Shown piece by piece: positions 10,246-20,507 of a DNA stretch of 64,000 nt. The first letter of the stretch is position 1. Each line of letters starts with the position of its first letter. The stretch is from positions 97,213 to 161,212 of the forward strand of contig JAPWHF010000006.1 in assembly GCA_027214125.1 (NCBI GenBank), written 5' to 3'. The translations under genes and the position numbers were made by a program. The notes beneath the pieces are model-generated. The model was not told where the DNA came from. It searched no databases and saw nothing but the letters and a program-made list of their open reading frames with translations. The stretch is from Zoogloeaceae bacterium G21618-S1 (GTDB lineage: Bacteria > Pseudomonadota > Gammaproteobacteria > Burkholderiales > Rhodocyclaceae).

Positions 10246-10434
10246 ATGTTTGTTCTCAGATTGGCGGGCGTGCTGGCGCTGTTGATGGTCGGCGGATCGC
10301 TGATCCTCTACCTGCTGTCAGGCAACCCCCGCTATCGCCACTGGGCCTGGGTGTTCACCCGTGTCGGGCTGGTGACGCTGCTGGTGTTTATGGCGTTGTT
10401 GCTGATCGAGCGCTTGCTGGCGCCGATTTTTTAG
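10246..10434 (+). CDS. Small two-span membrane protein, unknown function
   Basis: A 62-residue protein starts six bases after the lpxC stop, so it is probably cotranscribed. Two hydrophobic segments (about residues 3-23 and 36-58) flank a short polar loop GNPRYRHW. I do not recognise a named family with certainty, although small membrane proteins after lpxC occur in betaproteobacteria. There are no cysteines or obvious catalytic residues. The call rests on the compact spacing and the clean membrane pattern. Confidence 0.65.
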   Translation: MFVLRLAGVLALLMVGGSLILYLLSGNPRYRHWAWVFTRVGLVTLLVFMALLLIERLLAPIF

Positions 10435-10485
10435 CTGTGAGCGTCGCAGCCGCGGTGGCCTTGTGCAAGGTCGTCCGCCGAAGCC

Positions 10486-10977
10486 TCAGTGACCATCTCT
10501 CAAGTTGTAGAGCATTCCACCCGGCGGCGCGTAGGGATCATTCTCTCCCGACTTCAAAGCGATTCTGACGCTTTGCCCGCCAATGACTATGCGGGGGTTG
10601 GTCAACGCCTTGGATTGGGTCGTCAAAAAACGCACAGACAGTAATGTTGGGGACTCCCAAAACAGTGTCACGCCGTACGCATTCTCGTTGCGCATGGCTC
10701 CGTATAGCACCGCCGCGGGTTCGCCGCTGCGTTCCGCGCCCAGGGGTACCAGATAGACTTCGTAGCCGAACGAGGTCGTTGCGCCACCATTCGTTTCAAT
10801 CAGCACCGCGTCGACTTTTCCGTCTGGCGCACTAAGACGAGTCACTTCGTCCTTGCTCGGTCCGACGATGAGGCCAAAGACCAAGGAGAGTGCAGCCGCA
10901 GGAATAGCAACGACTGCTGCCAACGCGGCCATGCCTACGGCGACCACTTTGAGCAGGTGGGCAAGAAATGGGTGCAT
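10486..10977 (-). CDS. Hypothetical membrane-anchored protein
   Basis: Reading on the minus strand from ATG 10977 gives 163 residues. A hydrophobic segment at about residues 8-40 is followed by a soluble domain containing SAPDGKVDAVLIETNGGATTS and a C-terminal YAPPGGMLYNLRDGH. The pattern (DGKVDAVLIE, then an asymmetrical beta-rich domain) resembles small hypothetical proteins of pseudomonads and Rhodocyclales, but I cannot assign a function. The gene follows the dciA-like gene by seven bases and is probably cotranscribed with it. A longer upstream start exists, but it would overlap dciA in another frame. Confidence 0.6.
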   Translation of the reverse strand: MHPFLAHLLKVVAVGMAALAAVVAIPAAALSLVFGLIVGPSKDEVTRLSAPDGKVDAVLIETNGGATTSFGYEVYLVPLGAERSGEPAAVLYGAMRNENAYGVTLFWESPTLLSVRFLTTQSKALTNPRIVIGGQSVRIALKSGENDPYAPPGGMLYNLRDGH

Positions 10978-10984
10978 CAGACCT

Positions 10985-11431
10985 TCAATCGGATTTGGAT
11001 GCCCCCCGGCTGCGCCGCACGAAGCGCTCAAGCGCTGCGCGCAGCGGGTCGTCGGCGGGCAGGTCGCTGGCGAGCGAGCGCAAGGCGTCCTGCGTCTGAC
11101 CGCTGACCGTCCGTTGCTCGGGCGGCTTTGGCGGGGGCGCGGGGTTGACCGGTCGGGTGGCAATCTTGATGCTGCGGACCATCACGCCCTGCATTGCCAG
11201 CGTGTTGAGCAGGCGCGGCGTGGCCTGGCGCAGCTTGGCGGCGACGGCGCCGGTGGCGGCGTGAATCAGCAATACATCTTCCTTGAGGTTGGCCACATGA
11301 CAGCTGTCGGCCAGATAGGGCGGCAGCTCGGCCAGCACGATCTGCTGAAGCCGGCCCAGGCGGCTGGCGTGGGCGCGCAGGCGGTCGAGGGCGGAGCCTT
11401 CTCCTGCAAAGCGATCGAGCCGTTGCGTCAT
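10985..11431 (-). CDS. dciA: DUF721/DciA-family protein (probable replicative helicase loader)
   Basis: The 148-residue protein begins MTQRLDRFAGEGSALDRLRAHA and carries the DUF721 pattern, including LQQIVLAELPPYLADSCHVANL (residues about 28-49) and LRQATPRLLNTLA near 67-79. The C-terminal half is low-complexity, with prolines and arginines. DciA is known as the ancestral loader of the DnaB helicase in bacteria without DnaC-type loaders. It lies divergent from secA with a 111-base gap, an arrangement common outside the enterobacteria. The family call is firm and the loader role is inferred from it. Confidence 0.75.
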   Translation of the reverse strand: MTQRLDRFAGEGSALDRLRAHASRLGRLQQIVLAELPPYLADSCHVANLKEDVLLIHAATGAVAAKLRQATPRLLNTLAMQGVMVRSIKIATRPVNPAPPPKPPEQRTVSGQTQDALRSLASDLPADDPLRAALERFVRRSRGASKSD

Positions 11432-11484
11432 GGGTTGAATTGATGCATCTCAAGGCTTGGTGATGACGGGGTGCACGGGACGGA

Positions 11485-11510
11485 GTCAGTTCTGCTGACC
11501 GTGCTAGTAT
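11485..11510 (+). promoter_or_regulatory. Candidate secA promoter with extended -10
   Basis: TGCTAGTAT at 11502-11510 fits an extended -10 (TGN plus TAGTAT), 32 bases before the secA ATG. Just upstream is a small dyad, GTCAG (11485-11489) and CTGAC (11495-11499), where a -35 would lie. No convincing -35 hexamer is seen. Confidence 0.4.
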
Positions 11511-11542
11511 TCGCATTTTGCCCCATCTCCCACGCCCCTGAC

Positions 11543-14263
<2,721 letters not shown>

Positions 14264-14280
14264 TCGTTCAAGCTGCACGC

Positions 14281-14302
14281 AACGGCGCCTGAGGGCGCCG
14301 TT
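14281..14302 (+). terminator. Hairpin after secA
   Basis: A perfect nine-base-pair stem AACGGCGCC/GGCGCCGTT with loop TGAG lies 18 bases after the secA stop. The T-rich sequence after it (GTCATATTT) is interrupted, so termination may be incomplete. Confidence 0.6.
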
Positions 14303-14356
14303 GTCATATTTGGCGCCAGGCTCAAGCTGGCGGGCTTGCCGGCCGTTACATTCGGC

Positions 14357-15820
14357 ATGTTTCCAGAACTCTCTTTCGATGAAGTCCCCCCGCTGCCCGG
14401 TGCGACCCCCGAGGGTTTGAGCGGGTGGGTGGCCCATATTCGCGACCAGGAGATGCCGGCCTTCGGCTCGACGGTCGACGGCATCCGCGCCATCATGGAC
14501 GACGACAGTGCCTCGGCCGGCCGGCTGGCCGCGGTCATCCTCAAAGACCCGGCCATGACCACCAAGGTCTTGCGCCTGGCCAACAGCGCCTATTTCAATA
14601 GCGCGCGGCAGGGCGTGGGCACGATCAGTCGCGGCATTGTCGTGCTCGGCTTTGATGTCGTGGCCGATCTGGCCATCGGCATTGCGTTGGTCGACGGTTT
14701 GTTGCAGGGCGGCGTGCGCAAACGCGTCGAGGCCGAGTTGTCGCATTGTTTCTTTGCCGCCACGCTGGCGCGCGGCATCGCCAAAATGCGCGGCGACGGA
14801 CGGGCCGAAGAGGTCTTCATTGCCGCACTCCTCACCCGCGTGGGCGAAATGGCCTTTTGGTGTTTTGGCGGCACCCAGGCCGAGTTACTGGCAGAACAAC
14901 TGCCGCCCGATTGCTCGCCGGAGCATGAAGCCTCGACCCAGATGGCCGTGCTCGGCTTCCGTTTGCGCCAGCTCTCCGTGCAACTGGCGCGAGAATGGCG
15001 GCTGGGCAGTCTATTGCACGCGGTGCTTGAACCCTCGGCCCGCCCCAGCGCACTCGAAACCTCGATTGCGCTCGGCCATCAGGTGGCTGGGGCGGTGATC
15101 GGTGGGTGGGACAGCGCACCGGCCAAAGCGGCCTTGATCGCGCTGGCGCGTCATGTGGATCGTCCCGAAAAAGAAGTGCGCGAGACCGTGGCATCGCTGG
15201 CCGATGAAGCCGCGCGTCTGGCTACCGAGTACGGGGCGTCCGCCGCTGCGCGTGGCATTCCCGCCTCGTCTGCGGTCGCTGAGACAGTGGCTGAGCCTCT
15301 CCCAGTGTTGTCACCTGCTGAGCGACAATTGGGCATTCTGCGTGAGCTGACGGCGTTGATCATGTCGGGGGGGCAGTTTTCCGACGCGGTCTATCTCGCC
15401 TCAGAAGGGATTTTGCAGGGCGTGGGCTTCGCCCGTGTGGTGGTTGCGCTGATGACACCGAACCGTCGCCAGTTGATTGGCAAATATGGCTTGGGCGCGG
15501 GCGGCGATACGCTGCGAAAAGCGTTCGTACTGCCGCTTGGCCAAGGCTGCAATGATCCGGTCGATGCGCTGGTCAATACGGCACATCCTGCGCGTCTGAC
15601 TCAACCCCGCGGCCACCTTGCCGGTATTGTCGGCAAGGGTCCGGCCGCCATGGCGCCGATCATGGGCAACGGCCGGGTGATTGGTCTGGTGTACGCCGAG
15701 CGTGATCCGGGCAGCGCTGCCATCGACGATGAGGCCTTCTACGCCTTCGTCCACTTCGTCCAGCAAATGTCGATGGCGCTGGTCACCGCCAGCCGGGCAG
15801 GGGGCGCCACCGCGCCCTGA
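14357..15820 (+). CDS. HDOD-domain protein with C-terminal GAF-like domain
   Basis: The 487-residue cytoplasmic protein has an HDOD domain at about residues 25-240. It is recognised by the ILKDPAMTTKVLRLANSAYF stretch, the ISRGIVVLGFDVVADLAIG segment and AALLTRVGEMAFWCFGG. HDOD domains are catalytically inactive HD relatives used in signalling. After a linker rich in Ala, Val and Glu, residues about 320-485 resemble a GAF domain (QLGILRELTALIMSGG ... APIMGNGRVIGLVYAERD). ATG 14357 is preferred over an in-frame TTG 21 bases upstream. The partner and signal are unknown; such proteins often link stress or c-di-GMP signals to behaviour. Confidence 0.8.
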   Translation: MFPELSFDEVPPLPGATPEGLSGWVAHIRDQEMPAFGSTVDGIRAIMDDDSASAGRLAAVILKDPAMTTKVLRLANSAYFNSARQGVGTISRGIVVLGFDVVADLAIGIALVDGLLQGGVRKRVEAELSHCFFAATLARGIAKMRGDGRAEEVFIAALLTRVGEMAFWCFGGTQAELLAEQLPPDCSPEHEASTQMAVLGFRLRQLSVQLAREWRLGSLLHAVLEPSARPSALETSIALGHQVAGAVIGGWDSAPAKAALIALARHVDRPEKEVRETVASLADEAARLATEYGASAAARGIPASSAVAETVAEPLPVLSPAERQLGILRELTALIMSGGQFSDAVYLASEGILQGVGFARVVVALMTPNRRQLIGKYGLGAGGDTLRKAFVLPLGQGCNDPVDALVNTAHPARLTQPRGHLAGIVGKGPAAMAPIMGNGRVIGLVYAERDPGSAAIDDEAFYAFVHFVQQMSMALVTASRAGGATAP

Positions 15821-15907
15821 GGCGCAACTCCGGTATCATTTCAGCCGATGCCGTGGCCCGCGCCACGCGCACAGCCCTTTTTGCTGATTTCGTTCGGAGA
15901 CGCCTCG

Positions 15908-17134
15908 ATGCCTGTCAATCTGCCGCCCCTCAAGTCCGACCACCTGCACGCCATCGCCGGCGTCCGCCTCGGCGTCACCGAGGGCGGTATCCGCAAGGCC
16001 AACCGCAAGGACGTGACCGTCATCGCCCTCGATGCCGGCACCCGCGTGGCCGGCGTGTTCACCGAAAACCGCTTCTGCGCTGCCCCGGTGCAAGTGTGCA
16101 AGCAACACCTCGCCAGCGGCGACATCCGCGCCCTGGTCATCAATACCGGCGTGGCCAATGCCGGCACCGGCGAGCGCGGCCTGGCCGACGCCAACACCAC
16201 CTGCGCTGCGGTCGCCGCTGCACTGTCGATCGCGCCCGAGCAAGTGTTGCCGTTCTCCACCGGTGTCATCCTCGAACACCTGCCCATGGACCGCCTCACC
16301 GCCGCCGTGCCCAAGGCCGCCGCCAATGTGCATATCGACGGCTGGTTCGACACCGCCCACGGCATCATGACCACTGACACCGTGCCCAAAGGCGTGTCGC
16401 GCCGCATCCAGATTGAAGGCAAGGAAGTCACCATCACCGGCGTCAGCAAAGGCGCCGGCATGATCAAACCCAACATGGCCACCATGCTCGGCTTCGTCGC
16501 CACCGACGCCGCCGTGTCGCAACCGCTGCTCGAACGCCTGGTGCGCGAAGCCGCCGACCTGTCCTTCAACAGCATCACCATCGACGGCGACACCTCCACC
16601 AACGACTCCTACATCCTGATGGCCACCGGCAAAGCCGGCCACAGCGAAATCACCGACGACACCTCGCCGGCCTGGCTCGCCCTGCGCGAAGCCGTCATCG
16701 CCGTCTCCATTGAACTCGCCCAAGCCATCGTCCGCGACGGCGAAGGCGCCACCAAGTTCATGACCATCGCCGTCAAAGGCGGCCGCGACCGCGCCGAATG
16801 CCGCAAGGTCGGCTACGCCATCGGCCAGTCCCCGCTGGTCAAGACCGCCTTCTTCGCCTCCGACCCCAACCTCGGCCGCATCCTCGCCGCCATCGGCTAC
16901 GCCGGCATCGACGACCTCGACGTCAGCCAGATCCGCGTCTGGCTCGGCGACGTTCTCGTCGCCGAACACGGCGGCCGCGCCGCCAGCTACCGTGAAGAAG
17001 ACGGCGCCCGCGTCATGGCCGAAGCCGAAATCGACGTCACCGTCGACCTCGCCCGCGGCCAGACCGAAGCCACCGTGTGGACCTGCGATTTCTCGTATGA
17101 CTATGTGAAGATCAACGCGGATTATCGGAGTTGA
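15908..17134 (+). CDS. argJ: Bifunctional glutamate N-acetyltransferase / amino-acid N-acetyltransferase ArgJ
   Basis: The 408-residue enzyme recycles the acetyl group from N-acetylornithine to glutamate in arginine synthesis. The autocleavage site is the [16 protein letters not shown] block (residues about 180-195), where cleavage before the Thr of MATML yields the alpha and beta chains. [15 protein letters not shown] near 52 and DGEGATKFM near 277 are also typical. ATG 15908 is preceded by GGAGACGCC. An upstream in-frame ATG would add 20 residues. A possible -10, TATCAT, lies at 15832-15837. Confidence 0.96.
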   Translation: MPVNLPPLKSDHLHAIAGVRLGVTEGGIRKANRKDVTVIALDAGTRVAGVFTENRFCAAPVQVCKQHLASGDIRALVINTGVANAGTGERGLADANTTCAAVAAALSIAPEQVLPFSTGVILEHLPMDRLTAAVPKAAANVHIDGWFDTAHGIMTTDTVPKGVSRRIQIEGKEVTITGVSKGAGMIKPNMATMLGFVATDAAVSQPLLERLVREAADLSFNSITIDGDTSTNDSYILMATGKAGHSEITDDTSPAWLALREAVIAVSIELAQAIVRDGEGATKFMTIAVKGGRDRAECRKVGYAIGQSPLVKTAFFASDPNLGRILAAIGYAGIDDLDVSQIRVWLGDVLVAEHGGRAASYREEDGARVMAEAEIDVTVDLARGQTEATVWTCDFSYDYVKINADYRS

Positions 17135-17139
17135 GTTTC

Positions 17140-17391
17140 ATGACGCCCCGGCTGCTGGCGTTCGCCGTGGTTATTGTCTTCGCTATCGTCGGATCTGGTC
17201 TTGCGACGCTTGTTTGGCGCTCGGGGTACTCAATTGCCGAGATGGATTGGGACGGCGATGGTGCAACGTCGATTTCAGAGATGTTGAAGTCCGTGGATAT
17301 AGGCAGTCGGGTTGTCGTGAAAGGCGGCGTTGAATGCGTCGAGTATTTCCAATTCAAGGACGGAGTGGCCCTGCGCGTTTTGTGCCCCTGA
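17140..17391 (+). CDS. Small membrane-anchored protein with one EF-hand-like loop
   Basis: An 83-residue protein starts five bases after the argJ stop. Residues about 5-28 form a membrane segment or uncleaved signal. Then DWDGDGATSISE (about 36-47) fits a 12-position EF-hand calcium loop: Asp at 1, 3 and 5, Gly at 6, Glu at 12. The remaining 35 residues are short beta-like stretches with two cysteines (VECVEYF and VLCP). I recognise no family. The EF-hand call is from the pattern only, and a periplasmic or membrane-surface calcium role is inference. Confidence 0.55.
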   Translation: MTPRLLAFAVVIVFAIVGSGLATLVWRSGYSIAEMDWDGDGATSISEMLKSVDIGSRVVVKGGVECVEYFQFKDGVALRVLCP

Positions 17392-17633
17392 CCGGGGAAG
17401 AGGGATGGTTCGACAGTGGGGGGCGAGGGGGGCGCGTAAACGGTGTGCCTGGTCGTTCGGCCTCGCACGGCCGAGCCGCCCTCTGTCGCGCCAACCGGAG
17501 GCGGTGGCGGGCGGAACAAGGGGCTTCGCTGTTTGAGCCCGCAGGGCGAGTTTGCGAAGCACCCCGCCCGACGCTGCCGCAGGGCGGGAACCCCCGCAGG
17601 GGGCGCAGAAGCGGGCTGTGCTTCTTTGCTTAG

Positions 17634-17655
17634 CTTTCTTGCACAAGCAAGAAAG
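17634..17655. repeat. Perfect 9+9 inverted repeat
   Basis: CTTTCTTGC (17634-17642), loop ACAA, then GCAAGAAAG (17647-17655). It could form a stable stem on either strand. It lacks a T-run, so it is not a clear terminator. Confidence 0.7.
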
Positions 17656-17772
17656 TAAGTCGCCCGCCGGGGCGAGACCCGGCCAATCCAAGCGACTCGA
17701 AGCCGTGGTGGTAGCCGGGCGGCACCGCCCAAGCCGTAGCGGGCGACATGGTGATGTGCTGCGGCTTTGCAC

Positions 17773-17799
17773 GTTGGGCTTCGCTGCGCTCAACCCAAC
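17773..17799. repeat. GTTGGG/CCCAAC dyad, likely dispersed intergenic repeat
   Basis: GTTGGG at 17773-17778 faces CCCAAC at 17794-17799 around CTTCGCTGCGCTCAA. From memory, this sort of sequence recurs between genes in many proteobacteria. No second copy was found in the window. Confidence 0.45.
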
Positions 17800-17821
17800 C
17801 TACGCCCCAATCAAACCCCGG

Positions 17822-18418
17822 CTATAGCCGGGTGAGCCGCAGCCGCCGAAACCACCCCCCGGCCAGCGCGGCCTCGTCGCTCTCGACCTGCGCCCCCGGC
17901 GCGCCGGCCAGCAGCGTCTCGAACTCCACATCCATCCGCGTCGCGATCCGCCCCGAGATCGGCGTGAGCCAGCGCCGCAGCCGCGCCCGCTGTCCGGGGC
18001 GCAAAAACTTGTCGAACACCAGCAGACTGCCCCCGGGTCGGGTGACCCGAATCGCCTCTTGCAAGGCGTGCTGCGGGTCTGGCACGACGGCGAGGATGAG
18101 GTGCAATACGGTGTGGTCGAATTGGCCGTCGGCAAAAGGCAGGTCGAGCACGCTGCCTTGCACGGCGTGGTAGTTGTGCCGCCCGGCGCGCGGCAGGCTG
18201 CGGCGGAGCATGGCGGCGGTGAGGTCGATGCCGATGTAGCGGTGTTGCGGTGGCAGATGCGGCAGGTCCAGCCCGGTGCCGACGCCGGCGACCAGCACGG
18301 TGCCGGGCGTTTGCGTGGCGAGATGGGTGAGGCTGCGGATGCGGGCCTGGCGGGTGGCGGCGGTGAGGACCGCGTCGTAGAACGGTGCGATCAGCGTATA
18401 GCTGTGATGCAGCGACAT
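17822..18418 (-). CDS. Class I SAM-dependent methyltransferase (UbiE/PmtA-like)
   Basis: The 198-residue protein has motif I VLVAGVGTGLDLPHLP (residues about 41-56), IGIDLTAAML near 63, the acidic post-motif VLDLPFADGQFDHTVLHL near 90, and RVTRPGGSLLVFDKF near 124. The size and the YDAVLTAATRQAR N-terminus resemble phospholipid N-methyltransferase or ubiquinone-type methyltransferases. The substrate cannot be read from the sequence. It starts eight bases after the apaG stop on the same strand, so the two are probably cotranscribed. Confidence 0.8.
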   Translation of the reverse strand: MSLHHSYTLIAPFYDAVLTAATRQARIRSLTHLATQTPGTVLVAGVGTGLDLPHLPPQHRYIGIDLTAAMLRRSLPRAGRHNYHAVQGSVLDLPFADGQFDHTVLHLILAVVPDPQHALQEAIRVTRPGGSLLVFDKFLRPGQRARLRRWLTPISGRIATRMDVEFETLLAGAPGAQVESDEAALAGGWFRRLRLTRL

Positions 18419-18426
18419 GGCACGCG

Positions 18427-18813
18427 TCAGTGCAGCACGTTGGGCACGAGCAGCGCGAATTCGGGGATCTCGGCGTCGAAGCGTTCGCCGTCAGCGGCGA
18501 CCATCTGGTAGGTGCCGCGCATGGAGCCGACGGGGGTGGTGAGTGCGCTGCCGCTGGTGTATTCGAAGCTTTCGCCGGGGGCGAGCTCGGGGTGCTCGCC
18601 GACCACGCCAAGGCCGCGCACTTCCTGCACGTCGCCGTTGCCGTCGGTGATGATCCAGTGTCGGCTGACCAGTTGCGCGCTGACCGAGCCGATATTGCGC
18701 AGGGTGATGCGATAGGCGAACACATAGTGCGCCTCGTCCGGGTCGGACTGGTCGGCCAGGTAGAAGGACTCGGCGGTCACTTCAATATGGTAGGGATGTT
18801 CGTATTCGGTCAT
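18427..18813 (-). CDS. apaG: ApaG (DUF525) protein
   Basis: The 128-residue, all-beta protein has the ApaG hallmarks: [32 protein letters not shown] split around residues 35-66, [19 protein letters not shown] near 70, and [10 protein letters not shown] near 96. The function in bacteria is poorly defined; in E. coli the gene lies with apaH and ksgA and affects cobalt resistance. Here it is divergent from rpe. The longer frame starts at 18876, but ATG 18813 gives the family length. Confidence 0.92.
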   Translation of the reverse strand: MTEYEHPYHIEVTAESFYLADQSDPDEAHYVFAYRITLRNIGSVSAQLVSRHWIITDGNGDVQEVRGLGVVGEHPELAPGESFEYTSGSALTTPVGSMRGTYQMVAADGERFDAEIPEFALLVPNVLH

Positions 18814-18940
18814 GTCGGTGTTTCCCGCGGGGCGAGACAATCGGCTCATTGAAACGGAATCTCTCGGTGCTCGCAAGCGCGCAGCGGTGGGCGGCGGTAA
18901 AATGCCGGTCTGTTCAGCTCAATTCCGCCGGAGCCCCCCA

Positions 18941-19630
18941 ATGTATCGAATCGCCCCCAGCCTGTTGTCTGCCGACTTTGCCCGCCTTGGCGAGGAGGTG
19001 CGCAACGTGATCGCCGCCGGCGCTGACTGGATCCATTTTGATGTGATGGACAACCATTACGTGCCCAATCTGACCATTGGCCCGCTGGTGTGCGAGGCGA
19101 TCCGCCCGCATACCGAGGCGCCGATCGACGTGCATCTGATGGTCAAGCCGGTGGATCGCATCATCCCGGACTTTGCCAAAGCCGGCGCCAATGTCATCAC
19201 CTTTCACCCGGAGGCCTCCGAGCATATTGACCGCACGCTCGGGCTGATCCGTGATTCGGGCTGCCAGGCCGGCCTGGTGTTCAACCCGGCCACGCCGCTG
19301 CACCATCTTGACCATGTGATGGACAAGATCGACGTGGTCTTGTTGATGAGCGTGAACCCCGGTTTTGGCGGCCAGAAGTTCATCCCCGGCACGCTCGACA
19401 AGCTGCGTGCGGCGCGCGCGCGGCTGGACGCGTACGAAGCGCAGAGCGGCCGCAAGGTGCTGCTCGAGATCGACGGCGGGGTGAAGACCGACAACATTGC
19501 CGAGATCGCCCGTGCCGGCGCCGACACCTTCGTGGCCGGCTCGGCGGTGTTTGGTGCCGCGCGCGAGCGCGATCCGCATCACTACGACACGGTGATCGCC
19601 GATTTGCGCAAGGCGCTGGCGGGCGTATGA
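18941..19630 (+). CDS. rpe: Ribulose-phosphate 3-epimerase
   Basis: The 229-residue TIM-barrel enzyme interconverts ribulose-5-P and xylulose-5-P in the pentose phosphate pathway. Seen: [16 protein letters not shown] (residues 5-20), [17 protein letters not shown] near 33, [17 protein letters not shown] near 132 and [11 protein letters not shown] near 172, which carry the active-site residues. TAAAAT at 18898-18903 is a possible -10. The stop overlaps gph as ATGA, the common proteobacterial order rpe-gph-trpE. Confidence 0.97.
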   Translation: MYRIAPSLLSADFARLGEEVRNVIAAGADWIHFDVMDNHYVPNLTIGPLVCEAIRPHTEAPIDVHLMVKPVDRIIPDFAKAGANVITFHPEASEHIDRTLGLIRDSGCQAGLVFNPATPLHHLDHVMDKIDVVLLMSVNPGFGGQKFIPGTLDKLRAARARLDAYEAQSGRKVLLEIDGGVKTDNIAEIARAGADTFVAGSAVFGAARERDPHHYDTVIADLRKALAGV

Positions 19631-20304
19631 GTACGCGCTTTGCGGTCGACGCGTTGCTCTTCGATCTGGACGGCACACTGGTTGATAGCATCGGCGATCT
19701 GGCGCTGGCCGCTAACGCCATGCTCGCCGAGCTTGGCCGGCCGGCCCGGTCGCTGGAGGAAGTCCGTTGTTTTGTGGGCAAGGGCATCCCCAAGCTGGTC
19801 GAGCGCTGTCTGGCCGATGCCTCGCTGACGGACGCGGCGTTCGATGCGGCGGTCGAAGTGTTCAAGCGGCACTATGCCCAAACCAATGGTCAGGTGTCGC
19901 AGGCCTATCCTGGTGTGACCGACATGCTGGCTACGCTGCAGGCGCAGGGCATTCCGATGGCCTGCGTTACCAACAAGGCCGCGGCCTTTACCGAACCGCT
20001 CTTGCGGTTGACGGGCATCGCAACCTTCTTTGGTGCGGTGGTCTGCGGCGACACACTCGATGTAAAAAAACCGCACCCCGGCATGCTCCTGCACGCCTGC
20101 GAGCAACTTGGGGTCGAGATCGGTCGTACGCTGATGATCGGCGACTCGGCCAACGACGCCCAAAGCGCCCGCGCGGCGGGCTGTCCGGTGCTGCTGATGA
20201 CCTGGGGTTACACCGAGGGGGTGCCGGTGGACACCATCGAATGCGATGGGCTACTATCGAGCGCAAACGCACTGCTGCAGCGCGTTGCGCCGCGAGCGCC
20301 TTGA
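19627..20304 (+). CDS. gph: Phosphoglycolate phosphatase (HAD family)
   Basis: The 225-residue HAD hydrolase removes phosphate from 2-phosphoglycolate. Motif [10 protein letters not shown] (residues 13-21), motif [10 protein letters not shown] near 113, motif [11 protein letters not shown] near 143 and motif [16 protein letters not shown] near 168 are intact. It overlaps rpe by four bases. Two bases after its stop begins an AT-rich palindromic stretch, and the trp leader region follows. Confidence 0.94.
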   Translation: MSTRFAVDALLFDLDGTLVDSIGDLALAANAMLAELGRPARSLEEVRCFVGKGIPKLVERCLADASLTDAAFDAAVEVFKRHYAQTNGQVSQAYPGVTDMLATLQAQGIPMACVTNKAAAFTEPLLRLTGIATFFGAVVCGDTLDVKKPHPGMLLHACEQLGVEIGRTLMIGDSANDAQSARAAGCPVLLMTWGYTEGVPVDTIECDGLLSSANALLQRVAPRAP

Positions 20305-20342
20305 AAATGCAGCATTTTTTAGACTCGACAAAGACCTTATCC

Positions 20343-20450
20343 GTGACCCACGAAAGCCCGTCATTTCTGAAGGAGATCGCATCGGCCTGCGCCGGCTTCA
20401 ACGCCGTCACGCGTGGCTGGCGGTCGTGGCCCTGGCGCCTGCGCCCCTGA
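20343..20450 (+). CDS. trpL: Candidate trp operon leader peptide (attenuation)
   Basis: A short frame ends 57 bases before trpE and carries three Trp codons in six residues (WRSWPW; TGG at 20418, 20427 and 20433) close to its stop at 20448-20450. From GTG 20343 it has 35 residues. An in-frame ATG at 20307 would give 47. Neither start has a strong ribosome site, which is the main doubt. After the stop, CGCGGG/CCCGCG (20456-20472) can form a hairpin. GGGCC at 20459-20463 can instead pair with GGCCC at 20428-20432 inside the Trp codon run. That is the arrangement expected for ribosome-mediated attenuation, but a clean terminator T-run is not seen. Confidence 0.5.
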   Translation: MTHESPSFLKEIASACAGFNAVTRGWRSWPWRLRP

Positions 20451-20507
20451 TGCCCCGCGGGCCTGCCCCGCGCCGTTCTGACGACCCCCTGCTTTTGTGG
20501 AGCTCAC

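Larger units (their letters stand above)
17392..17821. other. 430-base noncoding stretch with inverted repeats
   Basis: No credible gene is seen. The DNA holds an inverted repeat with nine-base arms at 17634-17655, a GTTGGG/CCCAAC dyad at 17773-17799, and C+G-rich segments that leave several frames open by chance. The wording of these segments resembles dispersed intergenic sequence of betaproteobacterial genomes, but only one copy lies in this window. It separates argJ and its small partner from a minus-strand pair reading toward it. Confidence 0.6.

Noticed and set aside
17443..17827. Short open frames in the repeat-like block
   Set aside because: They overlap each other in several frames, have no ribosome sites and show no protein character.
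20305..20335. AAAATGC/GCATTTT palindrome plus T-run as a terminator of gph
   Set aside because: The stem would be mostly A-T with a very small loop. It is too weak to call a terminator.
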